From contig CAINFC010000138.1 in the NCBI GenBank assembly GCA_903847975.1, positions 1 through 64,000 on the forward strand: DNA of 64,000 nucleotides, read 5' to 3'. The notes under the pieces are model-generated. The model saw nothing but the letters and a program-made list of their open reading frames with translations. It made no database searches and was not told the DNA's origin. This DNA is from an uncultured Acidobacteriota bacterium (GTDB lineage: Bacteria; Acidobacteriota; UBA6911; CAINFC01). A program made the position numbers and the translations under genes. Of the stretch, positions 27,587-37,252 are shown in pieces (position 1 is the stretch's first letter; each line of letters starts with the position of its first letter).

Positions 27587-30500
27587 TCAATAAATCAGCT
27601 TCAGGGCAAACTGCACGACGCGCGGCTGATTGGAGGCAGCGCTGACCTGACCGAAGGCCGCACTGCCAAAGGAAGTATTCGGCGGAGAGAAACGAACGGT
27701 ATTGGTCAGGTTGAAAAATTCGGTACGGAATTGCAGGGAGATACGCTCGGTTACCTTGGTGTTTTTCACCACCGAAGAATCGATGCCGGAGATCCCGGCA
27801 CTGCGAACGGTTCCCAGCGACCGGGGGACGTTCCCGAAGGTGTAAGCGGCTGGTGCGGCAAAGGCCGCGGTATTGAACCAGCGGGTCACCGAGCGCTCGG
27901 CATCGGCGATCTTCGGGTCTCCGACCAGGTTGGGACGCTGCCCGCCGCCCTGGGCAAAGGTGGTATTGGTGGCATTGGAAAACGCCAGCGGTCCACCGCT
28001 CTGGAAGGTATAAATCGCCGAAATTTCCCACCCGTTCAGAATCTTTCCGGCCACGCCCTTCGGGTTGAACCGGCGCCCGTCGCCAAAAGGAAGGTGATAC
28101 ATCCCGTTCAGCACAAAGCGGTGAGGGGCGTCCAGCGAGGAGAGCGCGCGATCGGCACGCAAGTTGTTGTAGTTCTGAAATCCGCCGTTGCTGAGGGTTT
28201 CTCCGGAAAACTGGCCGAGAGCCAGATCGATCAGTTTGGAAAAGACATAGGATCCGTTGAGCAACAGGCCCTTGCCGAGCCGCCGCTGCAACGAGAGCAG
28301 AGCCGCATGGTAGCTGGAGGAGGCGAAGGTTTCGTTGGTGGCGATCACCGAAAGGAAATGCGGGTAGGGGCGCAGGAGTTGGGCGCGCGACACGGTCGCG
28401 CTGGCCAGGGTGCCGTTGGTGATCTGTCCGTAAAATGGATTGGTCACCTGCTGCCGCAGGGCGTCGCCCTGGGCCAAAGCGGAGTCGGGGAGCTGATTGA
28501 GCTCGATATGCTCCTGCAGCTTCAGCCCGCGGCTGCCGGCGTAGCCGACTTCCAGCAATATCCGTCCGGGCAGTTCGCGCTGCAGGTTGAGATTCCACTG
28601 CATGGAATAGGACTGATGCAGATTGCGATTGGAAAAGCGCACGTTCTGTCCCAGCATCGTAGCCGCGCCCAGGCTGCTTCCGGTCGGCTGATTGATTCCG
28701 GTAGGGTAAGGATTGTCGAGAAAATTAATCGGAGTGACTCCATTCAGGCTGGTCACCACCGCGGTCGACGCTTCGAATCCGGTGACGCCGAAGGCGGCTG
28801 CTCCGCCCCCCACTCCGGTCAGAGCGGCGTAAAAAATGCCGCCTCCTCCCCGCAACACGGTTTTGGGTGCCAGCTGCCAGGCAAAGCCGATGCGCGGCGC
28901 GAAGTTATTCTTGTCCGGATTCCACTGTTTGCGCGAGTTGTTGCCTACCCCGACAAAGGAAAGCGCCCCGTTCAAATTCAGACCGGCGGCGGTCAGCGGT
29001 GCCTTCAGGTTATAGTCGAAGTTGGTCAGCTGATTGTAGCGGTCCTCGCGCGGCGACTCGAACTCGTAGCGCAGGCCGAGGTTTACGGTCAGCTTGTCGG
29101 TCAGCTTCCAGTCGTCCTGCAGGTAGCCGGCGAAATAGGTCACCTGCATAGCCAGGGAGGGCACGCGGGTGTAGCTTCCACCGGGAATTCCCAGCATGAA
29201 AGCCGCAAAGGCGTTTCCGGTGCTGGAGGCCGCGGCCGCGGTGGGATTCGGCCCCTGGGTAAAAGTCTGGGCAAAGCTGAAATTGATGGCCGTATCGGCG
29301 AATTGCCGATAGTTGGGCCGCAGAAGCCTCGACTCCCCGCCGAACTTCAGGGTGTGCCGATGATAGGTTTTGATCAGCGAACCCACCCAGGAGGCGGTGT
29401 TGTCGCCGAAACTGATCAGGTCGTTTCCGCCCAGCAGATTCGCCGTTCCGGCGTTGGTAATGCTGAAACTTCCTCCCATTCCCGCTACGGTGACGGAGGG
29501 AAAGGATTCGGGGATCAGCTGCGATTTCAGGTTCGAGGGGAAACCCAGGGTGGTGACATCGAACCCGTAGCTGAAAGGCTTGCGGTTGTTTTCCAGGCGG
29601 GTAAAGCTGAACAGGAAGTTGCCCACCATGCTGCTGCTGAGCGTAATCGTATAGTCCAGCCCCAGATTCCGTCGCTTGAAAACCTGTCGGCCGAAGGTCG
29701 GAGAAGCCAGATTATTATAAAAGTTCGGCCGAATCGTGGGCGTGTTATCGAAATTGAAGCGACCGCTAACCCGCTGGTTCTCGTTGATCTGGTGGTCCAG
29801 GCGCACCGAAAAGGTATCTTTCTTGATGCGATTGGAAGCCGCTATAACGTAATTTCCTGCCGCGGTGTTGGCGTTGCCGGCCGTGTTGGGCAGCGGAATA
29901 TACTCGAGCATTTTGCTGAACACCGGATTCCAGCGATTCCGGGCGATCACGTTTCCGGCGAAGGGATCGCGCAGGAACTGAGCGGTGTTGGCCGGATTCG
30001 GCCGGGTGGTAGCGGGATCGTAGATGGGAATCAGCTGCCCGGCGGAATTGCGGGTCTGGGAAAAATCGCCGCTGCGCTGCAGCGTGGTCGGTACCGAACC
30101 GACATAGGTGCCACCCTGGGAGAAGCGCACCGATTCATAGCTGCCGAAGAAGAAGCTGCGATTTCTGCCGTTGTACTTCGGCAGAAGAATCGGCCCGCCG
30201 ATGGAGGCGCCGAACTGGTTGAAGCGGAAAGCCGGCTTGCCGATTCCGGCGCGGTTGCCGAAAAAGGTATTGGCATTTACCGCGTCGTTGCGCAGGTAGT
30301 TGTAAGCCGTGCCATGAAACTCATTGGTTCCGGAGCGGGTGACAATGTTAAATATTCCGCCGGCCGCCCGTCCGTACTGGGCGCTGAAATTGTTGGTTTC
30401 CACTTTGAATTCCTGCACGGCATCCGGATTGACGAAAACCACCGGCTGGTTTTGTGCGGCGGCGGTGTTGGGGGCCCCGTCCAGCAAATACTCGTTCTGG

Positions 30501-31090
30501 TTGCCGCGAGCGCCGTTAATCGAAACCGAGGATTGACTGATCTGGTCGACGGGCAGATCGTTCAATTGAGACGAAGGACGCGCCCCCGGAATCAATCCAA
30601 CCAGAGAATAGGGATTGCGACCGAGCAAGGGCAAATTCTGAATGCGGGTTTGATCCACCACTTTGCCGAGCGAGGATGTGGCCGTTTCCAGAGTGGCGGC
30701 ACTGGCCGAAACACTGACCGTTTCGTTGGGAGCGCCGATTTCCAGAGTGTAGTCCATGCGCAGGACCTGTCCTACCTGCAGGGTGATTCCCGATTGCTGG
30801 ATCGGCTTGAACCCGTCCTTATTCACCTCGATGCTGTATTCGCCCGGCGGCAGCAAGGGGATGGTATAGAAACCTTCGCCGTTAGTGAGAGAATCGCGGC
30901 TAACGTTCGTCTTGGTGTTGGTGACGGTGATCCGGGTATCGGGGACAACGGCGTTGGTCTGATCTCCGATACGTCCGGTCAGTTGCGCCGTCTGCCCAAA
31001 TACGGCCGTACCTCCGGCTAACAGTAAAATAGTAATAGTTCCAAAGAGAAAAAAAGAAAAAGAGGATACGGTTTTGAGGTAATTTGACAT
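27587..31090 (-). CDS. Oar-like TonB-dependent outer-membrane receptor
   Basis: A 1167-residue outer-membrane protein predicted to import large nutrients or display them to the cell in a TonB-driven way. It has a signal peptide ending TAVFGQ, a carboxypeptidase-regulatory-like beta-sandwich (residues about 35-120), a plug domain with VDQTRIQNLPLLGRNPYSL and a SVSINGARGNQNEYLLDG segment, and a long beta barrel ending in a hydrophobic FALKLIY-type terminus. This architecture is expanded in Acidobacteriota. ATG 31090 is preceded by GGAAAGGA, and a promoter lies at 31131-31159. Substrate is unknown; the neighbouring sugar genes hint at carbohydrates, but this is weak. Confidence 0.9.
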   Translation of the reverse strand: MSNYLKTVSSFSFFLFGTITILLLAGGTAVFGQTAQLTGRIGDQTNAVVPDTRITVTNTKTNVSRDSLTNGEGFYTIPLLPPGEYSIEVNKDGFKPIQQSGITLQVGQVLRMDYTLEIGAPNETVSVSASAATLETATSSLGKVVDQTRIQNLPLLGRNPYSLVGLIPGARPSSQLNDLPVDQISQSSVSINGARGNQNEYLLDGAPNTAAAQNQPVVFVNPDAVQEFKVETNNFSAQYGRAAGGIFNIVTRSGTNEFHGTAYNYLRNDAVNANTFFGNRAGIGKPAFRFNQFGASIGGPILLPKYNGRNRSFFFGSYESVRFSQGGTYVGSVPTTLQRSGDFSQTRNSAGQLIPIYDPATTRPNPANTAQFLRDPFAGNVIARNRWNPVFSKMLEYIPLPNTAGNANTAAGNYVIAASNRIKKDTFSVRLDHQINENQRVSGRFNFDNTPTIRPNFYNNLASPTFGRQVFKRRNLGLDYTITLSSSMVGNFLFSFTRLENNRKPFSYGFDVTTLGFPSNLKSQLIPESFPSVTVAGMGGSFSITNAGTANLLGGNDLISFGDNTASWVGSLIKTYHRHTLKFGGESRLLRPNYRQFADTAINFSFAQTFTQGPNPTAAAASSTGNAFAAFMLGIPGGSYTRVPSLAMQVTYFAGYLQDDWKLTDKLTVNLGLRYEFESPREDRYNQLTNFDYNLKAPLTAAGLNLNGALSFVGVGNNSRKQWNPDKNNFAPRIGFAWQLAPKTVLRGGGGIFYAALTGVGGGAAAFGVTGFEASTAVVTSLNGVTPINFLDNPYPTGINQPTGSSLGAATMLGQNVRFSNRNLHQSYSMQWNLNLQRELPGRILLEVGYAGSRGLKLQEHIELNQLPDSALAQGDALRQQVTNPFYGQITNGTLASATVSRAQLLRPYPHFLSVIATNETFASSSYHAALLSLQRRLGKGLLLNGSYVFSKLIDLALGQFSGETLSNGGFQNYNNLRADRALSSLDAPHRFVLNGMYHLPFGDGRRFNPKGVAGKILNGWEISAIYTFQSGGPLAFSNATNTTFAQGGGQRPNLVGDPKIADAERSVTRWFNTAAFAAPAAYTFGNVPRSLGTVRSAGISGIDSSVVKNTKVTERISLQFRTEFFNLTNTVRFSPPNTSFGSAAFGQVSAASNQPRVVQFALKLIY

Positions 31091-31130
31091 TGGAAAAGTC
31101 CTTTCCTGGAATTCGGCCCTCGAAAACAAA

Positions 31131-31159
31131 ATTCTAATATAATAAATATATGAAATCAA
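31131..31159 (-). promoter_or_regulatory. Sigma-70-type promoter for the receptor gene
   Basis: On the minus strand TTGATT (complement of 31154-31159) and TAGAAT (complement of 31131-31136) are 17 bases apart in a very A/T-rich stretch, about 40 bases before ATG 31090. Confidence 0.6.
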
Positions 31160-31183
31160 GGGGAATCCGGAAACCCGGGAACT

Positions 31184-32080
31184 TCAATCAAGGGATCCGG
31201 GGACGGATGCTTCCGGTACCATCAGTGTCAGGGCGTCCGGCAGGATGCGGAAATCCATGGGCAGGGAGCCGATGCATTCGCCATCGATCTGCACCGGGAC
31301 TCCGGGAGGGCCCAGGCCGCAAGCCGACCTGGTTCGGGTAACCGTCACACCCGGCAGTTCCCCGAGCCGGCCTGTCCTGGCGGCCCAGAGGTAGCGGAGA
31401 TATCGTACTCTGCCGCAGTCGGGCAGCAGGCAGACATCGAGGAACCCGCTGGTCATTTCCGCATGGGGCAGCGGGCGCAGTCCGCCCCCGTAGCAGCGGG
31501 CGTTGGCCAGCAGGGCCATGCCGGCGCTATAATCCGCGCCGTCCATGCGCAGCTGAAAGGAGGGCAGGGGGTGGCGAAGCCAGAAAAGAAGGCCGTGCAT
31601 CAAAAATCCCATTTTGCCGAAAGTTCTTTTCCAGGAGCGAGGGATGGTGGCGGCGATGGCTGCGTCCAGACCGATTCCGGCCCAGAGCAGGAACGGACGA
31701 TCTCCGGCCGCACCCAGGGATACTCTCCGGCGGCAGCCGGTTTTCAGCACCCGCAGGGCCCGGCGCGGATCGCACGGAATCCCGAGTTCGTCGGCCAGGA
31801 CATTGCCGGTGCCCCCGGGAAGCACGCCCATCGGCACCGCTCCACCGGCCAGGGCGGAGGCCACTTCGTTCATGGTTCCGTCGCCTCCGTAGGCCACCAC
31901 CAGGTCGGGGCGGCCGGCAAGGGCCTCCCGGGCCAGGAGGGACCCGTCTCCCGGTTTTTGGGTGGCACGCCATTCCGGCCGGAAGCCTTCTTCGCGCATC
32001 CAGCGGTCGATTTGTTGAACCGGTTTGCATCGCTTTCCCAGCGGGCCCGACTGCGGATTATAAATAACGACAATGCGCAT
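31184..32080 (-). CDS. Diacylglycerol kinase family lipid kinase
   Basis: A 298-residue protein of the DagK/YegS family, which phosphorylates diacylglycerol or related lipids with ATP at the membrane. It shows YNPQSG near the N-terminus, the nucleotide motif GGDGTMNE at 65-72 and PGGTGNVLADELGIP just after. The second, beta-sandwich domain is complete. It is transcribed away from the quinone oxidoreductase gene. The lipid substrate is not certain; sphingosine-type kinases share this fold. Confidence 0.92.
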   Translation of the reverse strand: MRIVVIYNPQSGPLGKRCKPVQQIDRWMREEGFRPEWRATQKPGDGSLLAREALAGRPDLVVAYGGDGTMNEVASALAGGAVPMGVLPGGTGNVLADELGIPCDPRRALRVLKTGCRRRVSLGAAGDRPFLLWAGIGLDAAIAATIPRSWKRTFGKMGFLMHGLLFWLRHPLPSFQLRMDGADYSAGMALLANARCYGGGLRPLPHAEMTSGFLDVCLLPDCGRVRYLRYLWAARTGRLGELPGVTVTRTRSACGLGPPGVPVQIDGECIGSLPMDFRILPDALTLMVPEASVPGSLD

Positions 32081-32207
32081 GGTCCAAATTTCCCTGCGGT
32101 ATTAACCGGGACATAAGTTATCATCTTACCTTTTGCTTATTCCCGGAGGCAAAAAAGAGGAGACCGGGAAAGGAACAAAGCTTTGCGGTGAGGAGAAACG
32201 GAAGAGC

Positions 32208-33179
32208 ATGAAAGCAATCCAGGTAACACACTTCGGCGGGGCGGAGTGCCTGTCCTGCGTAGAAGTGGACGAGCCGGCTCTGCACGGGGATGAGGTGCTG
32301 ATCCAGGTCGCAGCGGCAGGAGTCAATTTTGCCGACATCGCCATGCGCTACGGGGTTTACACCGGCGGGCCGCGCGTCCCTTTTATCCCCGGGCTGGAGG
32401 TTTCCGGTACGATTGTCAAGACGGCACGCCCCGAAGACGCCGGCCGAATCGGGGAAAAGGTAATGACCATGCTGCCCATCGGCGGTTATGCCGAATTTGT
32501 GAAAGCCGGCGTGAACGACCTGCTGCCCCTGCCCGGGCATTTTTCCATGGAGGAGGGGGCTGCTTTTCCGGTGACATTTCTTACCGCTTATCATGCGCTG
32601 GTGACCTGCGGACGCATGCGCCAGGGGGAATCGGTGCTGATTCACGCGGCGGGAGGCGGTGTGGGCACGGCCGCCCTACAGGTGGCCCGGATTCTCGGGG
32701 TGCGGATTTTTGCCACCGTGGGGAGCGATGAAAAGGCCGAGCGCGTGCGTCAGCTGGGAGCGGACGTGGTCATCAACTACAACCAGGAAGAATTCGTACC
32801 CATCGTCCGGAAAGCCACCGGCGGCGAGGGAGTCCAGGTCATCATGGAATCGGTCGGGGGCAATATCTTCCGCCGAAGCTTTAAATGCCTGGCGGTCATG
32901 GGCAAGATGATCATATACGGGATTTCCTCCGGCGACCTGGAAATCGCCCACCCCAGGGAGCTCCTTTTCCGCAACCATTCCCTGATCGGCCTGCATATCA
33001 TGGCGCTCAGCCGCCGTGCCGAAACGGCAGAGCCCGCTAAAAGGGACCTGACCCGATGGGTTTCGGAGAAGCGGCTGCACCCGGTGATCGGGCACCGCTT
33101 CCCCATGGCGGAGGCAGCCGAAGCTCAGGCCCTGCTGGAGAGCCGAAAGAGCTTCGGGAAAATCATTCTCCTGCCGTGA
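32208..33179 (+). CDS. NADPH:quinone oxidoreductase-like protein (MDR superfamily)
   Basis: A 323-residue zinc-free medium-chain dehydrogenase/reductase with GroES-like start MKAIQVTHFGGAE, the segment PFIPGLEVSG and NADPH-binding GGGVGTAALQVARILG. Zinc-ligand cysteines of alcohol dehydrogenases are absent, which points to the quinone reductase branch. ATG 32208 is preceded by AGGAG; a longer frame from 32133 lacks family similarity. The physiological substrate is unknown. Confidence 0.88.
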   Translation: MKAIQVTHFGGAECLSCVEVDEPALHGDEVLIQVAAAGVNFADIAMRYGVYTGGPRVPFIPGLEVSGTIVKTARPEDAGRIGEKVMTMLPIGGYAEFVKAGVNDLLPLPGHFSMEEGAAFPVTFLTAYHALVTCGRMRQGESVLIHAAGGGVGTAALQVARILGVRIFATVGSDEKAERVRQLGADVVINYNQEEFVPIVRKATGGEGVQVIMESVGGNIFRRSFKCLAVMGKMIIYGISSGDLEIAHPRELLFRNHSLIGLHIMALSRRAETAEPAKRDLTRWVSEKRLHPVIGHRFPMAEAAEAQALLESRKSFGKIILLP

Positions 33180-33359
33180 GGAAAGAAACGGCCGGATCGT
33201 ATTGAACACCATTCCCGGAAAAGACATCTAAGACTATCGAGGATGGCATATTGTGCGAAACGTCAAATCTGTCCGTGGGGCTGGCTATTTCCGGGAAATT
33301 AGGTTAATCTGCGATCCGAAAAAAAGAGAGTTGCGCGGGTAAAACAAGGAGTAATATCA

Positions 33360-34352
33360 ATGGCTAACCGGAACGGCGGCGAATTCTTAAATAGCAGGCC
33401 CATAAGCCATGGAAACGATCAAGAAACGAGGCAAGATATGACAGCGTTAGGAACCGGATCCTATCAGCCGCGGAGCGCGGAAGAAACCGGCGGCTCCCTC
33501 CCCGCCAAATACCTGATTGGCGCCACGGTGATTCTGGTGGTGGTGTTGGCCTATCTGGTTTACGGGCTGTTCAGCCTGCAGGAGAGCCATAAAATCCTGC
33601 GTGCGGAGGTGCAGCAGGTGGTGCAGAAGCTGCAGACCGATCTGGAGCAGCTGAAAACAGGTCACCGCACAACCCTGCAGAACATCAATGACCTTCGCTC
33701 CGATATCGACGTCATCAGTCAGAAGATCGGGGTTGCCGAAAACGTCCTCAAGGAAGCCCGGACCACGCAGGAACAGCTTCGCCAGCGACAGGCGCAGGAT
33801 GTGGCCCAGCTCCAGGCCACCATCTCCAAAAAAGCGGATTCCGCCCAGGTGCAATCCCAGGTGGCGGCCATTCAACAGCAGTCCGATCAGAAATTCGGCG
33901 AGATCAACAAAGACGTGGGTGCGGTGCGCACGGATGTGGAGCAGACCAGAAAAAGCATCGAAGAGACCAACCGCCAGCTGATCGATGTCCGCGACACGCT
34001 TTCTTCCCAGATTGCCCGCAACAAGAGCGAGCTGGATCTTCTCAAGCGCAAGGGCGAGCGGAACTATTTCGAGTTCGCCATAACCAAGAAGCAGAAAATT
34101 ACCGCGGTAGGAGATATCAAGCTGGAGCTGAAAAAGGCGGATGTCGGCAAAAAGCGCTATGACGTGACCATCTACGTGGACGACCAGAAGCTGGACAAGA
34201 AAAACATTCTGGCCAACGAGCCCATTCAGTTCCTGGTCGGCAAAGACAGGCTCCGCTATGAAATCGTCGTCAATTCCGTAACCAAAGACAAAATAGACGG
34301 GTACCTGGCCACTCCCAAAGACAAGGCGCTGTCCGCGGAGCGGGCCAACTGA
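33360..34352 (+). CDS. Single-pass membrane protein with long coiled coil, function unknown
   Basis: A 330-residue protein with about 47 polar residues, one membrane helix (YLIGATVILVVVLAYLVYGLF), then a coiled coil from about 75 to 230 rich in Gln, Glu, Lys and Leu heptads, and a small beta-rich C-terminal domain from about 233 (FEFAITKKQKITAVGDIKLELKK...KRYDVTIYVDD). AAGGAG precedes ATG 33360. The architecture recalls periplasmic scaffold or signalling proteins, but no family is recognised. It is a single-gene unit ended by a strong terminator at 34399-34440. Confidence 0.75.
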   Translation: MANRNGGEFLNSRPISHGNDQETRQDMTALGTGSYQPRSAEETGGSLPAKYLIGATVILVVVLAYLVYGLFSLQESHKILRAEVQQVVQKLQTDLEQLKTGHRTTLQNINDLRSDIDVISQKIGVAENVLKEARTTQEQLRQRQAQDVAQLQATISKKADSAQVQSQVAAIQQQSDQKFGEINKDVGAVRTDVEQTRKSIEETNRQLIDVRDTLSSQIARNKSELDLLKRKGERNYFEFAITKKQKITAVGDIKLELKKADVGKKRYDVTIYVDDQKLDKKNILANEPIQFLVGKDRLRYEIVVNSVTKDKIDGYLATPKDKALSAERAN

Positions 34353-34398
34353 TTCTGCAGTTTCTCCCGCCGCTGCCTGCCCCCACAGGGAGCGGCCT

Positions 34399-34440
34399 GG
34401 CGAGCGGAATCCATCCCCCGATCCGCTCGCCTATTTTTTT
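34399..34440 (+). terminator. Rho-independent terminator
   Basis: GGCGAGCGGA (34399-34408) and TCCGCTCGCC (34422-34431) form a perfect 10-bp stem followed by TATTTTTTT. It ends the coiled-coil gene and overlaps the last codons of the convergent cyclase gene. Confidence 0.88.
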
Positions 34441-35072
34441 CCCTTGAGGAGCACGGCGCGCAGCGGAGCGCCGTCTCCTCCGCGTATTTTCAGGGGCGGG
34501 GCATGAAGCCAGTAGCGGCCCGGTTCCACCCGGCGGAGATCCAGTCCTTCCAGAATGACAATGCCGGCAGCCAGAAGGAGACGATGAACCTCCAGGAGAG
34601 GGGAGTCGGCGGGTTCCACATTCAGCACATCGATGCCCACCGTCCGGACGGAGCGCCCGACCAGGTATTCGGCCGCGTCTCTAGCCAGGCCGGAGACGGT
34701 CTTTTTTCCCGGAAGGCGGGGTTCCGTCGGACCCGACGGGACGGTCTTGAAGAGCAGGATCTGGCCGGAGCGTATGCCGAGCGGCCGGAGGTCCGCGGCG
34801 CGAATCTGCCGGCAGCCCGTCAGATCCAGCACCCGGGCCCTGCCGATGAAGTGCTCCAGGGGAATCCGGTCGATGCCCGCCTTTCGCGAAAAGAGGTGGC
34901 GGGGCGCATCGGCATGCGTGCCGATGTGCGATCCGAACGAAAGGTGGCACAGGTTGCAGGGGTGGCCCGCGGCGGTGGAAAGCAGGGCTGTGGAACGGAA
35001 GGGCGGATCGCCGGGGAAGACAGGCATTCCCGGGCGGAGCTCCCTGGTGATATCCAGTATTTCCAGCGGCAT
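34431..35072 (-). CDS. Cyclase family protein (kynurenine formamidase-like fold)
   Basis: A 213-residue metal-dependent hydrolase of the cyclase/KynB family, with the family motif SHIGTHADAPRH that binds divalent metal. GAGGA precedes ATG 35072; the form starting at 35117 is less likely. Members hydrolyse N-formylkynurenine, isatin or other amides. No kynurenine-pathway genes are nearby, so the substrate is open. It stands divergent from typA and convergent with the coiled-coil gene. Confidence 0.87.
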   Translation of the reverse strand: MPLEILDITRELRPGMPVFPGDPPFRSTALLSTAAGHPCNLCHLSFGSHIGTHADAPRHLFSRKAGIDRIPLEHFIGRARVLDLTGCRQIRAADLRPLGIRSGQILLFKTVPSGPTEPRLPGKKTVSGLARDAAEYLVGRSVRTVGIDVLNVEPADSPLLEVHRLLLAAGIVILEGLDLRRVEPGRYWLHAPPLKIRGGDGAPLRAVLLKGKK

Positions 35073-35173
35073 GGCATTGGTCCTCGGGTTTCCATGATCG
35101 AAGTCCGCAAAAAACAAAGGTTAACATAAATTAAAAAAGGCCTGCCGGAGATCGGCAGGGAAAGAGGCTCCAT

Positions 35174-37000
35174 TTGAAAACCGAAGTCGTAGAAACCATA
35201 CGAAACATAGCCATCATTGCCCATGTGGACCACGGGAAAACCACCCTGGTGGACGCCCTCCTCAAGCAGAGCGGCATCTACCGGGACAACGAGAGGGTCG
35301 TGGAGCGGGTGATGGACAACCTGGACCTGGAGCGCGAGCGGGGCATCACCATCATGGCCAAGAACACCTCGGTGCACTACCGGGGGGTGAAGATCAACAT
35401 CGTGGATACCCCCGGCCACTCCGATTTCGGAGGGGAGGTGGAGCGGGTTCTCAAAATGGTCGACGGGGTCATGCTGCTGGTCGATGCCTCGGAAGGGCCC
35501 CTGCCGCAAACCCGCTTCGTGCTGCGCAAGGCGCTGGAGCTTTCCCTGCCGGCCATCGTGGTGGTTAACAAAATCGACCGTGCCGATGCCCGTCCGCAGG
35601 AGGTGGTCAATGAAATTTACGACCTGTTTATCGATCTCGATGCCGCCGAGCCCCTGATGGATTTTCCTATTCTGTACGCCATAAGCCGCGACGGGATTGC
35701 CAGGCGCTCGCTGGAGGAGGAGAGCCGGGACCTGCGCCCCCTGTTCGAGGAGATCCTGCGAACCATCCCTCCGCCCCGGACCCGGATGGCGGATACGCTG
35801 CAGCTGCTGGTAACCAACCTGGACTACGACGACTATGTCGGCCGGCTGGCGATCGGCAGGATTTTTTCCGGCCGCATGGCTGCAGGCCAGTCCTACTCGA
35901 TCTGCAAGAGGGACGGATCGGTCGAGAAGGCCAAAATTACCCAGCTCTACACCTTCGAGGGGCTCAAGCGGGTTCCCATCCAGGAGGCCGGCGTGGGGGA
36001 GATCATCGCCCTGGCCGGCGTGGAGGGGATTACCATCGGGGAAACGGTTTCCAGCCTGGAAGATCCCGCGCGGCTGCCCACCATCTGCGTGGACGAACCG
36101 ACGATCTCCATGCTTTTCCTGGTCAACAATTCTCCCTTTTCCGGCAGGGACGGCCGTTTTGTGACCTCGCGCCAGCTGCGCGACCGCCTTTTCAAGGAGA
36201 TCCTGGGCAACGTTTCCATACGGGTGGAGGAGACCGACTCTCCGGACACCTACAAGGTATCCGGGCGCGGGGAGCTGCAGCTGGCTATTCTGATCGAGAT
36301 GATGCGGCGGGAAGGTTACGAGCTCCAGGTTTCCAAGCCGGAGGTGATCACCCGGCAGTCGGGAGAGGAGCGCCTGGAGCCGATCGAGCTGGTGGTGATC
36401 GACGCCCCGGAAACCTTTATCGGGGTAATCACCGAGGCGCTGGGACGGCGCAAGGGGAAGATGACCCGGATGATCAACCACGGCCATGGGTCCGGCGAGC
36501 ATCGCGTGCGGCTGGAATTCGAGGTTCCTTCCCGCGGCCTGATCGGCTTCCGCTCGGAGCTGCTGACCGACACCAAGGGGACCGGCTTGCTGAACACCAT
36601 GTTTCTGCGCTGGGATCTGTGGCAGGGGACGATCACCCAGCGGCTGACCGGGGCCCTGGTGGCGGACCGGCCCGGGACGGCCACCGCTTACGCCCTCTAC
36701 AATCTGCAGGAGCGAGGCGAGCTTTTCATCCGTCCCGGCTCGGCGGTCTACGAGGGGATGATCATCGGGGAAAATGCCCGGAATGCCGACCTGGACGTCA
36801 ACGTAGTCAAGGAAAAAAAGCTGACGAACATGCGTGCCTCCACGGCCGACGAGGCCATCCGGCTGATCCCCTTCCGGGATCTTTCCCTGGAGCAGGCCCT
36901 GGAATTCATCAATACCGACGAGCTGGTGGAAATCACCCCCGGGGCCATCCGGCTGCGGAAGCGCGTCCTGGCGGCCAATTTCCGCCCGCGCCGCGCCTGA
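35174..37000 (+). CDS. typA: Ribosome-associated GTPase TypA/BipA
   Basis: TypA/BipA is a translational GTPase that binds the ribosome and affects ribosome assembly and stress growth. The 608 residues show the GTPase motifs G1 AHVDHGKT (16-23), G2 around ERGITI, G3 DTPGH and G4 NKID, and the BipA-specific C-terminal region with [15 protein letters not shown]. The start is TTG 35174 with an upstream AAAGAGG; no better ATG is available and the N-terminus aligns with the family at this point. It is monocistronic. A CCGGAGA/TCTCCGG inverted repeat directly after the stop (37001-37028) may be a weak terminator. Confidence 0.95.
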   Translation: MKTEVVETIRNIAIIAHVDHGKTTLVDALLKQSGIYRDNERVVERVMDNLDLERERGITIMAKNTSVHYRGVKINIVDTPGHSDFGGEVERVLKMVDGVMLLVDASEGPLPQTRFVLRKALELSLPAIVVVNKIDRADARPQEVVNEIYDLFIDLDAAEPLMDFPILYAISRDGIARRSLEEESRDLRPLFEEILRTIPPPRTRMADTLQLLVTNLDYDDYVGRLAIGRIFSGRMAAGQSYSICKRDGSVEKAKITQLYTFEGLKRVPIQEAGVGEIIALAGVEGITIGETVSSLEDPARLPTICVDEPTISMLFLVNNSPFSGRDGRFVTSRQLRDRLFKEILGNVSIRVEETDSPDTYKVSGRGELQLAILIEMMRREGYELQVSKPEVITRQSGEERLEPIELVVIDAPETFIGVITEALGRRKGKMTRMINHGHGSGEHRVRLEFEVPSRGLIGFRSELLTDTKGTGLLNTMFLRWDLWQGTITQRLTGALVADRPGTATAYALYNLQERGELFIRPGSAVYEGMIIGENARNADLDVNVVKEKKLTNMRASTADEAIRLIPFRDLSLEQALEFINTDELVEITPGAIRLRKRVLAANFRPRRA

Positions 37001-37131
37001 CCGGAGAGAATGAGAACACCCGTCTCCGGAAAGATTGGCGTTGTTTTTGTTACACGGAAAATGCGGATAAACACGGATTAAAGCGGATCCGCTTTTTGAC
37101 TTCCTAAACGGGCATCGGAAGGTCGCCTGAA

Positions 37132-37159
37132 TTGACACTTCCGCCACATCCAAGATAAT
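37132..37159 (+). promoter_or_regulatory. Sigma-70-type promoter for the beta-helix protein gene
   Basis: TTGACA at 37132-37137 and GATAAT at 37154-37159 are 16 bases apart. Upstream, 37049-37097 contains CGGATAAACACGGATT and an AAGCGGATCCGCTT palindrome followed by TTT; a similar set of words appears at 49395-49445. Confidence 0.6.
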
Positions 37160-37252
37160 GTCTTCACAATAGGATAGAGGGAGGGCGTCTGTTTTTTTAT
37201 CTATAAATTCCACAAAGAACGCAGGTTTTCCTCAACCGAAAGGATGCCTCAA

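Noticed and set aside
27485-31021. Plus-strand open frame of 1178 codons opposite the receptor gene
   Set aside because: The minus strand has a signal peptide, regulatory domain, plug and barrel pattern; the plus frame is an antisense shadow despite its length.
34820-37213. Minus-strand frame of 797 codons opposite typA
   Set aside because: typA is certain by its GTPase motifs; the antisense frame has no family signal.
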